Shown in pieces: positions 24,145 through 34,429 of a DNA stretch of 64,000 nt. Positions within the stretch are counted from its first letter, which is position 1, and each line of letters starts with the position of its first letter. The notes beneath the pieces are model-generated. The model was given only the letters and a program-made list of their open reading frames with translations. It was not told the DNA's origin and made no database searches. Source of the stretch: an uncultured Bacteroides sp. (GTDB lineage Bacteria > Bacteroidota > Bacteroidia > Bacteroidales > Bacteroidaceae). The position numbers and the translations under genes were made by a program. The stretch spans positions 21,287-85,286 of the forward strand of contig URWA01000012.1 of the NCBI GenBank assembly GCA_900551445.1. Direction: 5' to 3'.

Positions 24145-26595
24145 ATGAGAAAAGTTCTATGTGTATGTGTGCTTCTGATAGCTTCTGTCATTGGGGCAAT
24201 GGCGGCGGAGGCAGAGAATCTGAGATTGTGGTATTCGGCTCCAGCACGTAACTGGTGGGAAGCATTGCCTGTTGGTAATTCTCATATCGGAGGAATGGTG
24301 TTTGGAGGAGTTGCACACGAGGAAATCCAATTGAATGAAGAAACCTTCTGGGCCGGTGGACCGTATAGTAATAACCGGGAAGGGGCATCAGCCTATCTGA
24401 ATGAGGTGAGAAGACTGATTTTTGAAGGGAAAAACTCAGAGGCCAGAAGTCTGCTGGATGCAAAGTTCATGACTTCCCAACATGGGATGCGTTACCTGAC
24501 CTTGGGTAGTCTGCGGATGGATTTTGATTGCGAAGGAGAGGTGGACTCTTATTCTCGTGACTTGAATTTAGAGGAAGCGATGGCTTCCGTACGTTTCCGT
24601 TGTGGGGGAGTGGAATATACCCGTCGGGTGTTCACTTCCTTTGCCGACAATGTCATGGTGATTGAACTGGTTGCGGGTGAGGGAAGTAAAAAATTGGGAG
24701 TTGACTTGAGATATACTTGTCCGTTGGCTTCAGAGGTGAAAAGTGAAGGGGAATACCTTGTCATGTACTGTAATGGTGCAGAGCATGAAGGCATTCCAGC
24801 CGCACTTCATGCAGTAGTGATGATGCGGGTAAAGTCGGATGGAAAGGTGGAATGTAAGGATGGACATCTTTCGGTAAAGGATGCATCGTCGGCTACCATC
24901 TTCCTGAGTGCGGCAACCAATTTTGTCAATTATCGGGATGTGTCGGGAGATGCCTACGCCAAAGCGCGTCGTGCCATCGAAGGAGCTTGGGCTAAATCAG
25001 ATAAAGTATTGTATAAGGAACATAAGGAAGTCTATTCCAAGCAGTTTGGAAGGGTGAGCCTGAGTTTGCCTTCTTCAGAATTTTCGAAGAGGGAAACAGA
25101 TTTACGTATCAATGAATTCAATAAGGTAGAAGATTGTTCGCTGGCTGCATTGATGTTTCAGTATGGGCGTTATCTGTTGATATCGTCCTCGCAGCCAGGT
25201 AGCCAGCCGGCGAATCTACAGGGTATATGGAACAAGGATTTGTATGCACCTTGGGACAGCAAGTACACCATCAACATCAATGCAGAGATGAACTACTGGC
25301 CAGCAGAAGTGACTAACCTGATGGAAACGCATCGTCCGTTCTTCGAGATGGCACGTGATCTTTCTGTAACGGGTAAGGAAACGGCTCGTGTGTTGTATGG
25401 ATCCAAGGGATGGGTGGCTCACCATAATACGGATCTTTGGCGGGCGGCCGGACCGGTGGATTTTGCAGATGCAGGTATGTGGCCCAATGGAGGAGCATGG
25501 GTGGTTCAGCATCTTTGGCAGCATTATCTGTACTCCGGTGACAAGGATTTTCTTCGGGAGTATTATCCGGTGTTGAAAGGTACGGCCGATTTTCTTTTGT
25601 CATTCATGACCAAGCATCCCCGCTATGGTTGGATGGTGACAGCTCCTTCTGTTTCTCCAGAGCATGGACCGAACGGGGTATCCATCGTAGCCGGATGTAC
25701 GATGGACAACCAGATTGCGTTTGATGCATTAAGCAATACGCTGCGTGCGGCACAGATATTGGGAGAAAGCAAGGCCTATTGTGACTCTCTTCAGCACTTG
25801 ATAAGCCAGTTACCTCCGATGCAGATTGGACAGTACAATCAGTTGCAGGAGTGGCTGGAGGATGTGGATGATCCGAAAGACCAGCATCGGCATATCTCTC
25901 ATCTGTATGGTTTGTATCCAAGCAATCAGGTATCTCCTTATCGGAGTCCGGAATTGTTTCAGGCTGCAAAGAATACCTTGATACAGAGAGGCGATATGGC
26001 AACCGGATGGAGTATTGGCTGGAAAATCAATTTTTGGGCACGTATGCTGGATGGCAATCATGCGTATCGCATCATCCGGAATATGCTTTCTTTGTTACCG
26101 TGTGACAGTCTGGCCGGAAAATATCCTTTAGGACGTACATATCCGAATATGCTGGATGCGCATCCACCTTTTCAGATAGACGGGAACTTCGGTTTTACGG
26201 CTGGAGTGGCTGAGATGCTGTTGCAGAGTCATGATGGGGCTGTACATCTGTTGCCTGCCATACCTGATGAATGGCAGGAAGGAAGTGTAAAAGGTCTGGT
26301 GGCCCGTGGAGGCTTCGTGGTGGATATGGACTGGAAGAATATGAATCTCACTCAGGCGGTAATTTATTCCCGAATAGGAGGTGTGATTCGTTTACGGTCT
26401 TATGTCCCTCTGAAAGGAAAAGGTTTGAAGAAGGCTTCGGGTGATTGTCCGAATGACTTGTTGAGGCAGACAGAAATAGCTGCACCGTTAATTTCAAAGA
26501 AATTGACACATCCGGAACAACCTGAATTGAAGAAGGTATATGAATACGATTTGAAAACCATTCCGGGAAAGCGGTATATGGTTTACGCAAAATAA
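24145..26595 (+). CDS. GH95 alpha-L-galactosidase or alpha-L-fucosidase
   Basis: 816-aa secreted enzyme (signal peptide 1-20). It has an N-terminal beta-sandwich (about 25-270) and an (alpha/alpha)6 barrel (about 300-720) typical of GH95 inverting enzymes. Active-site features: Asn377 and Asn379 in TININAEMNYW, the acid Glu506 in SVSPEHG and Asp679 in DGNFGF. Residue 375, two before the first Asn, is Thr, where typical fucosidases have His. From memory of work on xylan-locus GH95 enzymes of B. ovatus, Thr here goes with alpha-L-galactosidase activity, which suits complex corn-type xylan. The family call is firm; the specificity is inferred. Confidence 0.93.
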   Translation: MRKVLCVCVLLIASVIGAMAAEAENLRLWYSAPARNWWEALPVGNSHIGGMVFGGVAHEEIQLNEETFWAGGPYSNNREGASAYLNEVRRLIFEGKNSEARSLLDAKFMTSQHGMRYLTLGSLRMDFDCEGEVDSYSRDLNLEEAMASVRFRCGGVEYTRRVFTSFADNVMVIELVAGEGSKKLGVDLRYTCPLASEVKSEGEYLVMYCNGAEHEGIPAALHAVVMMRVKSDGKVECKDGHLSVKDASSATIFLSAATNFVNYRDVSGDAYAKARRAIEGAWAKSDKVLYKEHKEVYSKQFGRVSLSLPSSEFSKRETDLRINEFNKVEDCSLAALMFQYGRYLLISSSQPGSQPANLQGIWNKDLYAPWDSKYTININAEMNYWPAEVTNLMETHRPFFEMARDLSVTGKETARVLYGSKGWVAHHNTDLWRAAGPVDFADAGMWPNGGAWVVQHLWQHYLYSGDKDFLREYYPVLKGTADFLLSFMTKHPRYGWMVTAPSVSPEHGPNGVSIVAGCTMDNQIAFDALSNTLRAAQILGESKAYCDSLQHLISQLPPMQIGQYNQLQEWLEDVDDPKDQHRHISHLYGLYPSNQVSPYRSPELFQAAKNTLIQRGDMATGWSIGWKINFWARMLDGNHAYRIIRNMLSLLPCDSLAGKYPLGRTYPNMLDAHPPFQIDGNFGFTAGVAEMLLQSHDGAVHLLPAIPDEWQEGSVKGLVARGGFVVDMDWKNMNLTQAVIYSRIGGVIRLRSYVPLKGKGLKKASGDCPNDLLRQTEIAAPLISKKLTHPEQPELKKVYEYDLKTIPGKRYMVYAK

Positions 26596-26629
26596 ATATA
26601 GGCGAATCATTTGTAATAACTTAATAATC

Positions 26630-28237
26630 ATGAAAAAACACTTTTTGTTAGCTTGTCTATTAATGGCTGTGGGAGGCATGTGGTCCGGTTCGGTCAATGC
26701 CCAGTGTGGAGATAATGGAGATGGAACTTTTTCTAATCCGGTATTTTGGGCGGATGTGCCCGATCCGGACGTCATTCGTGTGGGCGATGACTTTTACATG
26801 GTGAGTACAACCATGCATCTGGTTCCTGGAGCACCCATCATGCACTCTAAAGATTTGGTGAACTGGAAAATTGTCAGTTATCTGTATGACCGGTTGGACG
26901 AAAAACCTGCTTATGATTTGAAGGATGGAACGGTATATGGCCGTGGACAGTGGGCTACTTCCTTACGCTATCATAACGGAATGTATTATGCGTATTTCTC
27001 TCCGAATGATACTCCTTATAAAGGATATGTATATACTACCTCCGATCCGAAAAAAGGATGGAAACTTTTGTCACGTATTCCTCATTTCCATGATGCCTCT
27101 TTGTTCTTTGACGACGACGGAAAGGCCTATATCTTTTATGGCACCGGACAATTGCGTGAGCTGAAGCCGGATTTGAGCGGTGTCATGCCGGGTGGGGTCG
27201 ATATGAAGATATTCGAAAGAGATAAAGAGGAAAATGCTTTGCTGGAAGGCAGCAGGGTGATTAAACACGATGGAAAGTATTATTTGCTGATGATTTCATG
27301 GCCTCAGGGAGGTAACCGTCGGCAAGTATGCTATCGGGCGGATAAGATAACCGGGCCTTATGAGAAAAAAGTGATATTGGAAGATGCGTTTGCTGGATTC
27401 CCGTATGTGGCACAAGGTACGATTGTGGATGATGGAAAAGGAAACTGGTATGGGGTCATTTTCCAAGACCGTAATGGAGTAGGTCGCGTATTGACCGTAA
27501 TGCCTTGCCGCTGGGTGGACGGTTGGCCGATGCTGGGTGACGAAAACGGACATGTGCCGGCTACGATGACCAAACCAGTACAGGGATATGCTGCCGAAGA
27601 GCTGGTAGTCAGTGATGATTTTAGTGGAGATAAATTGAAGTTGAACTGGCAGTGGAATCACAATCCGATGAATGACTGCTGGTCATTGACTGAACGCAAG
27701 GGATATTTGCGGTTGAAAACCGGACGGGTGGTTGATAATTTGTTTTTGGCTCCCAATACGTTGACACAGCGCATGGAAGGACCGAAATGTTCCGGAGTGG
27801 TTTGTATGGATCTTTCAGGCATGAAGGAAGGAGATGTAGCCGGACTGAGTGCCTTTAATGGAGATGCGGGCATCTTGGCCGTGACTTGTGAAGGAAACCG
27901 GAAGTATTTGACCATGAAAACGGAAAGTGTTCAACTGGATGAAACGAGCAAGGCAGTGACAAGTATTGACCGGAAGGAAATTCAGAAAGTAGAGTTGACA
28001 TCGGATGTGATATATCTTCGTCTGGATGGAGATTTCCGGTTGAATAAAGACATGGCTTGTTTTTATTATAGTTACGATAATAAGGAATGGAAGAAAATCG
28101 GTACTGACTTTAAAATGATTTTTGACTATCGTCGTTTCTTTATGGGAACCAAATTTGCCTTGTTTAATTATGCCACGAAGAGTTTGGGAGGTTTTGTAGA
28201 TGTAGACTTCTTCGATTATAAGCACATAAAGAAATGA
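26630..28237 (+). CDS. GH43 two-domain arabinofuranosidase/xylosidase
   Basis: 535-aa secreted enzyme (signal peptide 1-24, NAQCG). The GH43 propeller (about 38-330) shows the base motif WADVPDPDVIRVGDDFYMV (near 45), the middle Asp in HDASLFFDDDGKAYI (near 155) and the acid region LLEGSRVIKHDGKYYLL (near 205). A C-terminal beta-sandwich (about 340-535) is usual in GH43 enzymes that remove arabinose or xylose from decorated xylan. It lies 35 bp after the GH95 gene, in the same operon. The exact linkage cleaved is not predictable here. Confidence 0.9.
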   Translation: MKKHFLLACLLMAVGGMWSGSVNAQCGDNGDGTFSNPVFWADVPDPDVIRVGDDFYMVSTTMHLVPGAPIMHSKDLVNWKIVSYLYDRLDEKPAYDLKDGTVYGRGQWATSLRYHNGMYYAYFSPNDTPYKGYVYTTSDPKKGWKLLSRIPHFHDASLFFDDDGKAYIFYGTGQLRELKPDLSGVMPGGVDMKIFERDKEENALLEGSRVIKHDGKYYLLMISWPQGGNRRQVCYRADKITGPYEKKVILEDAFAGFPYVAQGTIVDDGKGNWYGVIFQDRNGVGRVLTVMPCRWVDGWPMLGDENGHVPATMTKPVQGYAAEELVVSDDFSGDKLKLNWQWNHNPMNDCWSLTERKGYLRLKTGRVVDNLFLAPNTLTQRMEGPKCSGVVCMDLSGMKEGDVAGLSAFNGDAGILAVTCEGNRKYLTMKTESVQLDETSKAVTSIDRKEIQKVELTSDVIYLRLDGDFRLNKDMACFYYSYDNKEWKKIGTDFKMIFDYRRFFMGTKFALFNYATKSLGGFVDVDFFDYKHIKK

Positions 28238-28268
28238 TGGTAGACTTTGAACTTAAATAAAGACTTGG

Positions 28269-30662
28269 ATGATGAAACTGAATTTGATTGCAGGATGTGT
28301 AGGTCTGATGATGCTGAATGGCATCGTTCAAGATATTCAGGCTCAAGATAGACTATACAAGAATACTTTCCCGTTAGGAGATGTGGAATTGCTCGACGGA
28401 CCGTTTAAGCATGCCCAGGAATTAAACCTCAAGGTTTTGATGGAATATGATGTAGACCGCCTCCTGGCTCCTTTCTTGAAAGAAGCCGGGCTGCCCGTAA
28501 AAGCAGAGCCATTTCCTAACTGGGCTGGTCTGGACGGACATGTAGGAGGGCATTATTTGTCGGCCATGGCAATGAATTATGCAGCGACTGGCAACGAAGA
28601 GTGCAAAAAGCGGATGGAGTACATGCTGAGTGAGTTGAAGCGTTGTCAGGACAGTAATGGAGACGGCTATATCGGGGGTGTTCCTAATGGAAAAGTGTTG
28701 TGGACGGATATTAAGAACGGAAAAGTAGAGTCTATCTGGAAATATTGGGCCCCATGGTATAACGTACATAAGAACTTTGCCGGATTGAGAGATGCCTGGA
28801 TGTATACGGGAAATCAAGAAGCATTGGATATGTTCTTGAAACTGTGTGACTGGGGAATTTCCGTTACGGAAGGACTTTCAGACGATCAGATGGAACAGAT
28901 GCTGGCTAATGAATTTGGGGGAATGGATGAAATCTTTGCCGATGCCTACCAGATTACGGGAAATAAGAAATATCTGACTACGGCCAAGCGTTTCTCTCAT
29001 CGCTGGTTGTTCGACAGCATGGCGGCGCACAAGGATAATCTGGACAATATACATGCAAATACACAAATTCCGAAGGTCATCGGCTATCAGCGTATTGCAG
29101 AAGTGTGTGGAGATAATCAATACTTGGATGCAGCCGGTTTCTTCTGGAACATTGTGGCTTGCAAGCGTTCGCTGGCGTTGGGTGGCAACAGTCGTCGGGA
29201 GTATTTTTCGGCCATGGACGATTTCAGAAGTCATGTAGAAGTGCGGGAAGGTCCGGAATCTTGTAATACCTATAACATGTTGAAACTGACGGAGGGTTTG
29301 TTCCGGATGACAGGAAAGGCGGCCTATGCTGATTTTTATGAGAGAGCACTATACAATCATATTTTGTCTACCCAGCATCCGGAACATGGGGGTTATGTGT
29401 ACTTTACTTCGGCTCGTCCGGCACATTACCGGGTGTATTCAAAGCCCAACAGTGCCATGTGGTGTTGTGTAGGAACCGGAATGGAGAATCATGGTAAGTA
29501 TGGAGAGTTCATTTACACACATGCTTCTGATTCGCTGTTTGTCAATCTTTTCATTCCTTCACGACTGAACTGGGAACAGGAGAAGGTTACCATTACGCAG
29601 GAAACCCAATTTCCCGATGCGGAAACTTCTCAATTTACAATAGGATTGAAGGACGGAAAGTCTCGTCATTTCAAGTTGTTGGTAAGACGTCCGGCATGGG
29701 TGACAGAAGGATATGAAGTGAAATGCAATGGAAAGGTAGTGGAAGCTTCGGAGAAGACAGACGGTTCTTCTTATATCTGCATCGACCGTAAATGGAAGGA
29801 TGGGGATAAGGTGGAAGTGTCTTTACCTATGAAAATGCGTTTGGAAACGCTTCAAGGAGAAAATGATTTTGTAGCAATCATGCGTGGTCCTATTTTGATG
29901 GGAGCCTCAGTAGGGACTGATAATCTGGATGGATTGATTGCAGACGACGGCCGTTGGGGACACATCGCTTCCGGGAAACTGGTTCCGCTGAGTGAGACTC
30001 CGGTTCTGATTGGAAGTAAAGAAGAGGTGACCAATTACCTGAATGGGCTGAAACCCATCGAAGGTCAGACTTTACGTTATAAGTTGTCGGGCATATTCAA
30101 TGATTCGAAGTTTGATGGTTTGGTGTTGGAACCCTTCTCTCGCATCCATGACTGCCGATACATGATGTACTGGCTATGCATGACTGCGGATGGATATGCG
30201 GCATATACGAAACGTACCCAAGAAGAGGAAAAACGGTTGATGGCTCTGGATGCGCGTACGGTAGATGCGGTAAGTGTCGGTGAGCAGCAGCCTGAAGTGG
30301 ACCATAAGATGGTGAAGGAAAACTCTGAGACTGGATTGCTGAAAGGTAAGAAGTGGAGAGATGCCCGCAATGGAGGGTATTTCAAATACACACTTTCTAC
30401 TAACGGCAAACAGCCTCTTTCACTCATGGCTACTTATTGGGGTAACGAACAAGGTAACCGGAAATTTGAAATTGTGGTCGATGGTACGGTTGTGGCGACT
30501 GAGAATATCGTGGGCAAATGGAACAAGGAAGAGTTTGTGGATGTGGAATACAAATTGCCCGAGGCTTTGGTAAAAGGAAAGAGTCAGATTGAAGTCATGT
30601 TTAAGAGTGAGAAAAATAGCGTGGCAGGTGGTATCTTCATGCTTCGTCTGCTAACGGAATAA
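28269..30662 (+). CDS. GH127 beta-L-arabinofuranosidase-like enzyme
   Basis: 797-aa secreted protein (signal peptide 1-25, IQAQ) of the former DUF1680 family. It has an (alpha/alpha)6 barrel (about 30-440) followed by beta-sandwich domains. The zinc-site cysteine pair Cys399-Cys400 lies in AMWCCVGTGMENHGKYGEF; in characterised GH127 enzymes these cysteines bind Zn2+ and one acts as nucleophile. Further conserved segments are AGLDGHVGGHYLSAMA (about 78-93) and EGPESCNTYNMLKLTE (about 327-342), whose Glu and Cys complete the site. It would release beta-L-arabinofuranose, or a related sugar, from xylan or associated arabinans. ATG 28272 is an equivalent start. Confidence 0.92.
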   Translation: MMKLNLIAGCVGLMMLNGIVQDIQAQDRLYKNTFPLGDVELLDGPFKHAQELNLKVLMEYDVDRLLAPFLKEAGLPVKAEPFPNWAGLDGHVGGHYLSAMAMNYAATGNEECKKRMEYMLSELKRCQDSNGDGYIGGVPNGKVLWTDIKNGKVESIWKYWAPWYNVHKNFAGLRDAWMYTGNQEALDMFLKLCDWGISVTEGLSDDQMEQMLANEFGGMDEIFADAYQITGNKKYLTTAKRFSHRWLFDSMAAHKDNLDNIHANTQIPKVIGYQRIAEVCGDNQYLDAAGFFWNIVACKRSLALGGNSRREYFSAMDDFRSHVEVREGPESCNTYNMLKLTEGLFRMTGKAAYADFYERALYNHILSTQHPEHGGYVYFTSARPAHYRVYSKPNSAMWCCVGTGMENHGKYGEFIYTHASDSLFVNLFIPSRLNWEQEKVTITQETQFPDAETSQFTIGLKDGKSRHFKLLVRRPAWVTEGYEVKCNGKVVEASEKTDGSSYICIDRKWKDGDKVEVSLPMKMRLETLQGENDFVAIMRGPILMGASVGTDNLDGLIADDGRWGHIASGKLVPLSETPVLIGSKEEVTNYLNGLKPIEGQTLRYKLSGIFNDSKFDGLVLEPFSRIHDCRYMMYWLCMTADGYAAYTKRTQEEEKRLMALDARTVDAVSVGEQQPEVDHKMVKENSETGLLKGKKWRDARNGGYFKYTLSTNGKQPLSLMATYWGNEQGNRKFEIVVDGTVVATENIVGKWNKEEFVDVEYKLPEALVKGKSQIEVMFKSEKNSVAGGIFMLRLLTE

Positions 30663-30680
30663 TATGTGCTATAAAAACGA

Positions 30681-32648
30681 ATGTCTATGATAAAACGTGT
30701 ATTGTTTTCGTCCTTTGCGGCAATAATTTGTTTTACAGGGCTGTATGCGAGTGAAAAGGATGTGTTAAGTCCTGATGGACGTGTGAAGGTGGTTGTCTCG
30801 GATGAAGGTGGAATGCCTTCTTACCAGGTCCTCTATGATGGAGTCGTTTTTATTAAGAAGTCTCCCTTGGGAATGAAATCGACAATTGGTGATTTCACGT
30901 CTTCTTTGTCATTGGGAAAGGAGATAAAGGAAGCCTCTATCCGGAAGAATTACCGGTTGCCGAACATCAAAAAAAGTAAGGTGGAATATGCTGCTGAATC
31001 GGCTGTCATTCCATTTACCAAAGAAGGAAAGAAGGTTTTTGATGTGGAATTTCGGGTAAGTAACAATGACGTGGCTTTCAGATATACTGTGTATCCTAAG
31101 AAGGATATCTTGTGTTGTGTCGTACAGCAGGAAGCTACGGGTTTTGTGTTGCCGGAAGGAACGACTACCTTCTTGTGCCCGCAAAGCGGTCCGATGGGCG
31201 GTTTTGCCAGAACTTCTCCCAGTTATGAGACACCGTATACAGTAGATGATACAATGGGAAAAAATGGTTGGGGGGAAGGATACACGTTTCCTTGTCTATT
31301 CAAAAATTCGGACAAAGGTTGGGTGTTAATATCCGAAACCGGAGTGAACAGCTATTATTGTGGCAGTCGCCTGATAGGTCACGAAGGGGGGCTGTATACT
31401 ATTGGTTTTCCACAAGAAGGTGAATTTAACGGCAATGGTACGACCTCTCCAGGAATTGCTCTTCCGGGCAAGACTCCTTGGCGTACGATTACGTTGGGTT
31501 CCACTTTGGCTCCAATTGTAGAAACGACTGTACCGTTTGATGTAGTGGAACCGTTGTATGAACCGTCGAAAGACTATGCGGCTGAATATGGTTGTGGAAC
31601 CTGGAGCTGGATTATTGCGGGCGATGCCAGCATGAATATGGACGACCAGAAGCGTTATGTAGATTTCTGTGCAGCAATGGGTTACCGTACAGTGCTGGTC
31701 GATGCGCTTTGGGATACGCAGGTGGGCTATGACAAAATAGAAGAGCTGGCAGCTTATGCCAAACAGAAGAATGTAGGACTGTATTTGTGGTATAACTCCA
31801 ATGGATACTGGAATGATGCGCCTCAAGGTCCTCGTGGAAAGATGAGTAACATTATCGCCCGTCGGAAAGAGATGAAGTGGATGCAGCGTATCGGTATTAA
31901 AGGAATCAAGGTTGACTTTGTGGGGAGTGACAAGCAGGTTACCATGCAGATTTACGAAGATATTTTGGCCGATGCAAATGATTATGGACTCTTGGTGATT
32001 TTCCATGGATGTACCATTCCGCGTGGATGGGAACGTATGTATCCTAATTATGCGGCCAGTGAAGCCGTATTGGCCAGTGAAAACATGAATTTCTCTCAGG
32101 GAAGCTGCGATGCAGAAGCATTCAATGCATGTATTCATCCGTTTGTACGCAACACAATTGGAAGCATGGACTTTGGAGGAAGTACACTGAACAAGTATTA
32201 TAATGCGAAAAATGAGCCGGGTGGACGGATGAGAGTGACCTCCGATGTATTTGCGCTGGCTACGGCAGTATTGTTCCAGAGTCCGGTACAGCACTTTGCA
32301 TTGGCACCGAATAACCTGACGGATGCGCCGGCTTGGGCCATTGATTTCATGAAGAAAGTACCGACCACATGGGATGAAGTGAAATTTATAGACGGCTATC
32401 CAGGCAAGTATATTGTGATGGCACGTAAACATGCCGGTAAATGGTATGTAGCCGGTATCAATGCACAGGATAAAACCATTAAGTTGAAAATCGATGTGTC
32501 TACCTTGTTCGCGGCAGGAGAGGTTGTCAATTTGTATGAAGATAATGATAAACTGGCGGGCTCAGTCAAGGAGCAGGTTATCAGCAAGAAACAGATTGTC
32601 AATCTTTCTATTCCTAAGAATGGAGGGGTGGTGATTACTCGGAAATAA
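30681..32648 (+). CDS. GH97 retaining alpha-galactosidase-type enzyme
   Basis: 655-aa secreted enzyme (signal peptide about 1-23). An N-terminal beta-sandwich (25-280), a catalytic barrel (about 290-560: WSWIIAGDASMN, LVDALWDTQVGYDKI) and a C-terminal sandwich follow. GIKVDF places an Asp at 412, where retaining GH97 members carry their nucleophile; inverting SusB-type alpha-glucosidases lack it. The SEAVLASENMNFSQG segment (about 457-471) is also conserved. An alpha-galactosidase would match galactose decorations on complex xylan. Substrate (alpha-galactose or a related sugar) is inferred from the nucleophile type, not seen directly. Confidence 0.88.
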   Translation: MSMIKRVLFSSFAAIICFTGLYASEKDVLSPDGRVKVVVSDEGGMPSYQVLYDGVVFIKKSPLGMKSTIGDFTSSLSLGKEIKEASIRKNYRLPNIKKSKVEYAAESAVIPFTKEGKKVFDVEFRVSNNDVAFRYTVYPKKDILCCVVQQEATGFVLPEGTTTFLCPQSGPMGGFARTSPSYETPYTVDDTMGKNGWGEGYTFPCLFKNSDKGWVLISETGVNSYYCGSRLIGHEGGLYTIGFPQEGEFNGNGTTSPGIALPGKTPWRTITLGSTLAPIVETTVPFDVVEPLYEPSKDYAAEYGCGTWSWIIAGDASMNMDDQKRYVDFCAAMGYRTVLVDALWDTQVGYDKIEELAAYAKQKNVGLYLWYNSNGYWNDAPQGPRGKMSNIIARRKEMKWMQRIGIKGIKVDFVGSDKQVTMQIYEDILADANDYGLLVIFHGCTIPRGWERMYPNYAASEAVLASENMNFSQGSCDAEAFNACIHPFVRNTIGSMDFGGSTLNKYYNAKNEPGGRMRVTSDVFALATAVLFQSPVQHFALAPNNLTDAPAWAIDFMKKVPTTWDEVKFIDGYPGKYIVMARKHAGKWYVAGINAQDKTIKLKIDVSTLFAAGEVVNLYEDNDKLAGSVKEQVISKKQIVNLSIPKNGGVVITRK

Positions 32649-32679
32649 TAGTGGATAAGAAAGTCATGATGAGGAATCT

Positions 32680-34390
32680 ATGAAAACGTATATACAAAAT
32701 ATTGTAGGAGGGCTATGTATCACCCTGTGTTCTCTAACTGCTTTAGGAGTGAACGAGGGGTATAAACAGCTTTCATACTGGAGTTTTGAACTGTCTACGG
32801 AAGTACATCCGGATTCCATCTCCCCTGCATTTGTGACGGACGACTCTCAAAATGGAAATGCACTCCAGTTGAGGCCGGGAGCAAAGGTGTCAGAACTTTT
32901 CAGCAAAGACGTACCTTTTCAAGAACGAGGAGGAAAGGCTAACAGTACTTCGCTTAAGCTGAACAACAGTGAATTCAAAGTACCGTTTAATGTATCTCTT
33001 CCTTTTTCTGATATTCAATACGGGTGGAACATCAGTTTGAGCCTTAAATGTAATCAGCTTGGGACGGAACAGGTATTTCTTTGTAAAGAAGGGAGAAAGG
33101 CTACCTTGACAGGGGATATATCCATCGGTTTTGACCCAATGGAAAAGAAGTTCTTTGTGGAGGTGCTACAGACAAGGGAGAAACAGTTCGTATGACCGCA
33201 GGTGATGATGTCAAGGCGGGAATATGGTATGATTTGTACGCTTCTGCGGAGTACGAAAAGACAAGTGACGCTACCGTCCTGACGTTGGGGGTGAAGCCAT
33301 CCCTAGAACAGGGCTATAAAACTGCAAACACTTCCTATAAAGGATTGGCTGTACGGCATAATGCTGGCATGTGGATAGTAGGACGTGGATTTCCAGGAGG
33401 ATACCCCAATAGTTTGCAGGTATTAGACGGGTATATCGATGAAGTATCCATAAAAGGGATGGAACGTCCGTATGAGCCTGGTCAGAATCCTTTATTCCGT
33501 GATGAATTTACTGCTGATCCGGCTGTGACGGTTTACAAGAATAAAGCCTATGCCTATGTAGGTGTAGACAAAGCTGGAGTGGGCGGCTGGTTCAATATGC
33601 CGGGATGGGTGTGCTATTCCAGTGAAGACATGAAGCACTGGACGCCTCATGGAATGGTATTGCGTGCAGGTGATTTTCCTGATTCCAATCCGTACGGAGC
33701 GTGGGCTGCTCAGGTGGTGGAGCATCACGGAAAGTTTTATTTTTATGTAACGCTTGATCAGAAAGAAAATGGTGCACATAAAATCGATGTAGCAGTGGGA
33801 GATAGCCCTTTGGGGCCTTTTAAACCTGCACGTACTGACGGAACGCCTCTCATTACAGACTCCATGACGTGTGATTCGCATCGTGCGAATGCGGACATTG
33901 ATCCTACGGTGTGGATAGACGAGGATGGAACTCCCTGGATGGCTTGGGGAAACGGAGACTGTTACATGGTGAAGTTGAAGAAGAATATGATTGAGCTGGA
34001 CGGTGAAACCCGAAAGGTACCTTATCGGAATTATTCGGAGGGACCTTGGCTTTTCAAGCGGAAGAACTTGTAATTTATGCGGCAGATGCTCCGGGTACAC
34101 AGCCTGAACAAATTTGTTATTCTACAGCTGAGGACATAAAGGGGCCATGGACTTATCGTGGTTTCATTACCGGACCGGCGAATTTTGGTTTTACCATCCA
34201 TCCGTCGGTAGTGGAATTGAACGGACAATGGTATTTCTTCTATCATGATGGTTCTTATTCTTTGGATGGCCAGCCGGGAGGAGATTGTCGTCGCCATGTA
34301 TGTGTAGAATATCTTTATTTTAACGAGGATGGCACAATTCAACCGATTGAATTGACATCTTCCGGTGTAAGCGGGGTACCTCGCAAGTAA
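32680..34390 (+). pseudogene. GH43 gene with N-terminal lectin-like domain, broken by two frameshifts
   Basis: Three consecutive reading frames together make one protein. 32680-33195 carries a signal peptide and the start of a concanavalin/LamG-like domain. 33192-34073 finishes that domain (WYDLYASAEYEK, LDGYIDEVSIKG) and holds the first half of a GH43 propeller (FTADPAVTVYKNKAYAY, NADIDPTVWIDEDG, EGPWLFKRKN). 34046-34390 holds the rest (YAADAPGTQPEQ, HPSVVELNGQWYFFYHDG). Both breaks shift the frame the same way, consistent with one-base deletions near 33160-33165 and 34060-34073. The sequence on both sides stays clean, so the lesions are recent or are sequence errors. It sits inside the operon, between GH97 and two intact relatives. 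Confidence 0.82.
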
Positions 34391-34429
34391 AATAAAGGTG
34401 AATTTGTTGGAACTTAAATTTTGAATATT

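Noticed and set aside
1525..26595. A joint fucose system formed by fucR-fucI-fucP and GH95
   Set aside because: They are separated by unrelated operons. GH95 is under the xylan module and shows a Thr suggestive of L-galactose specificity.
33160..34073. Programmed frameshifting in the GH43 gene
   Set aside because: Two separate shifts with no slippery heptamer or following structure seen. Simple one-base losses explain both.
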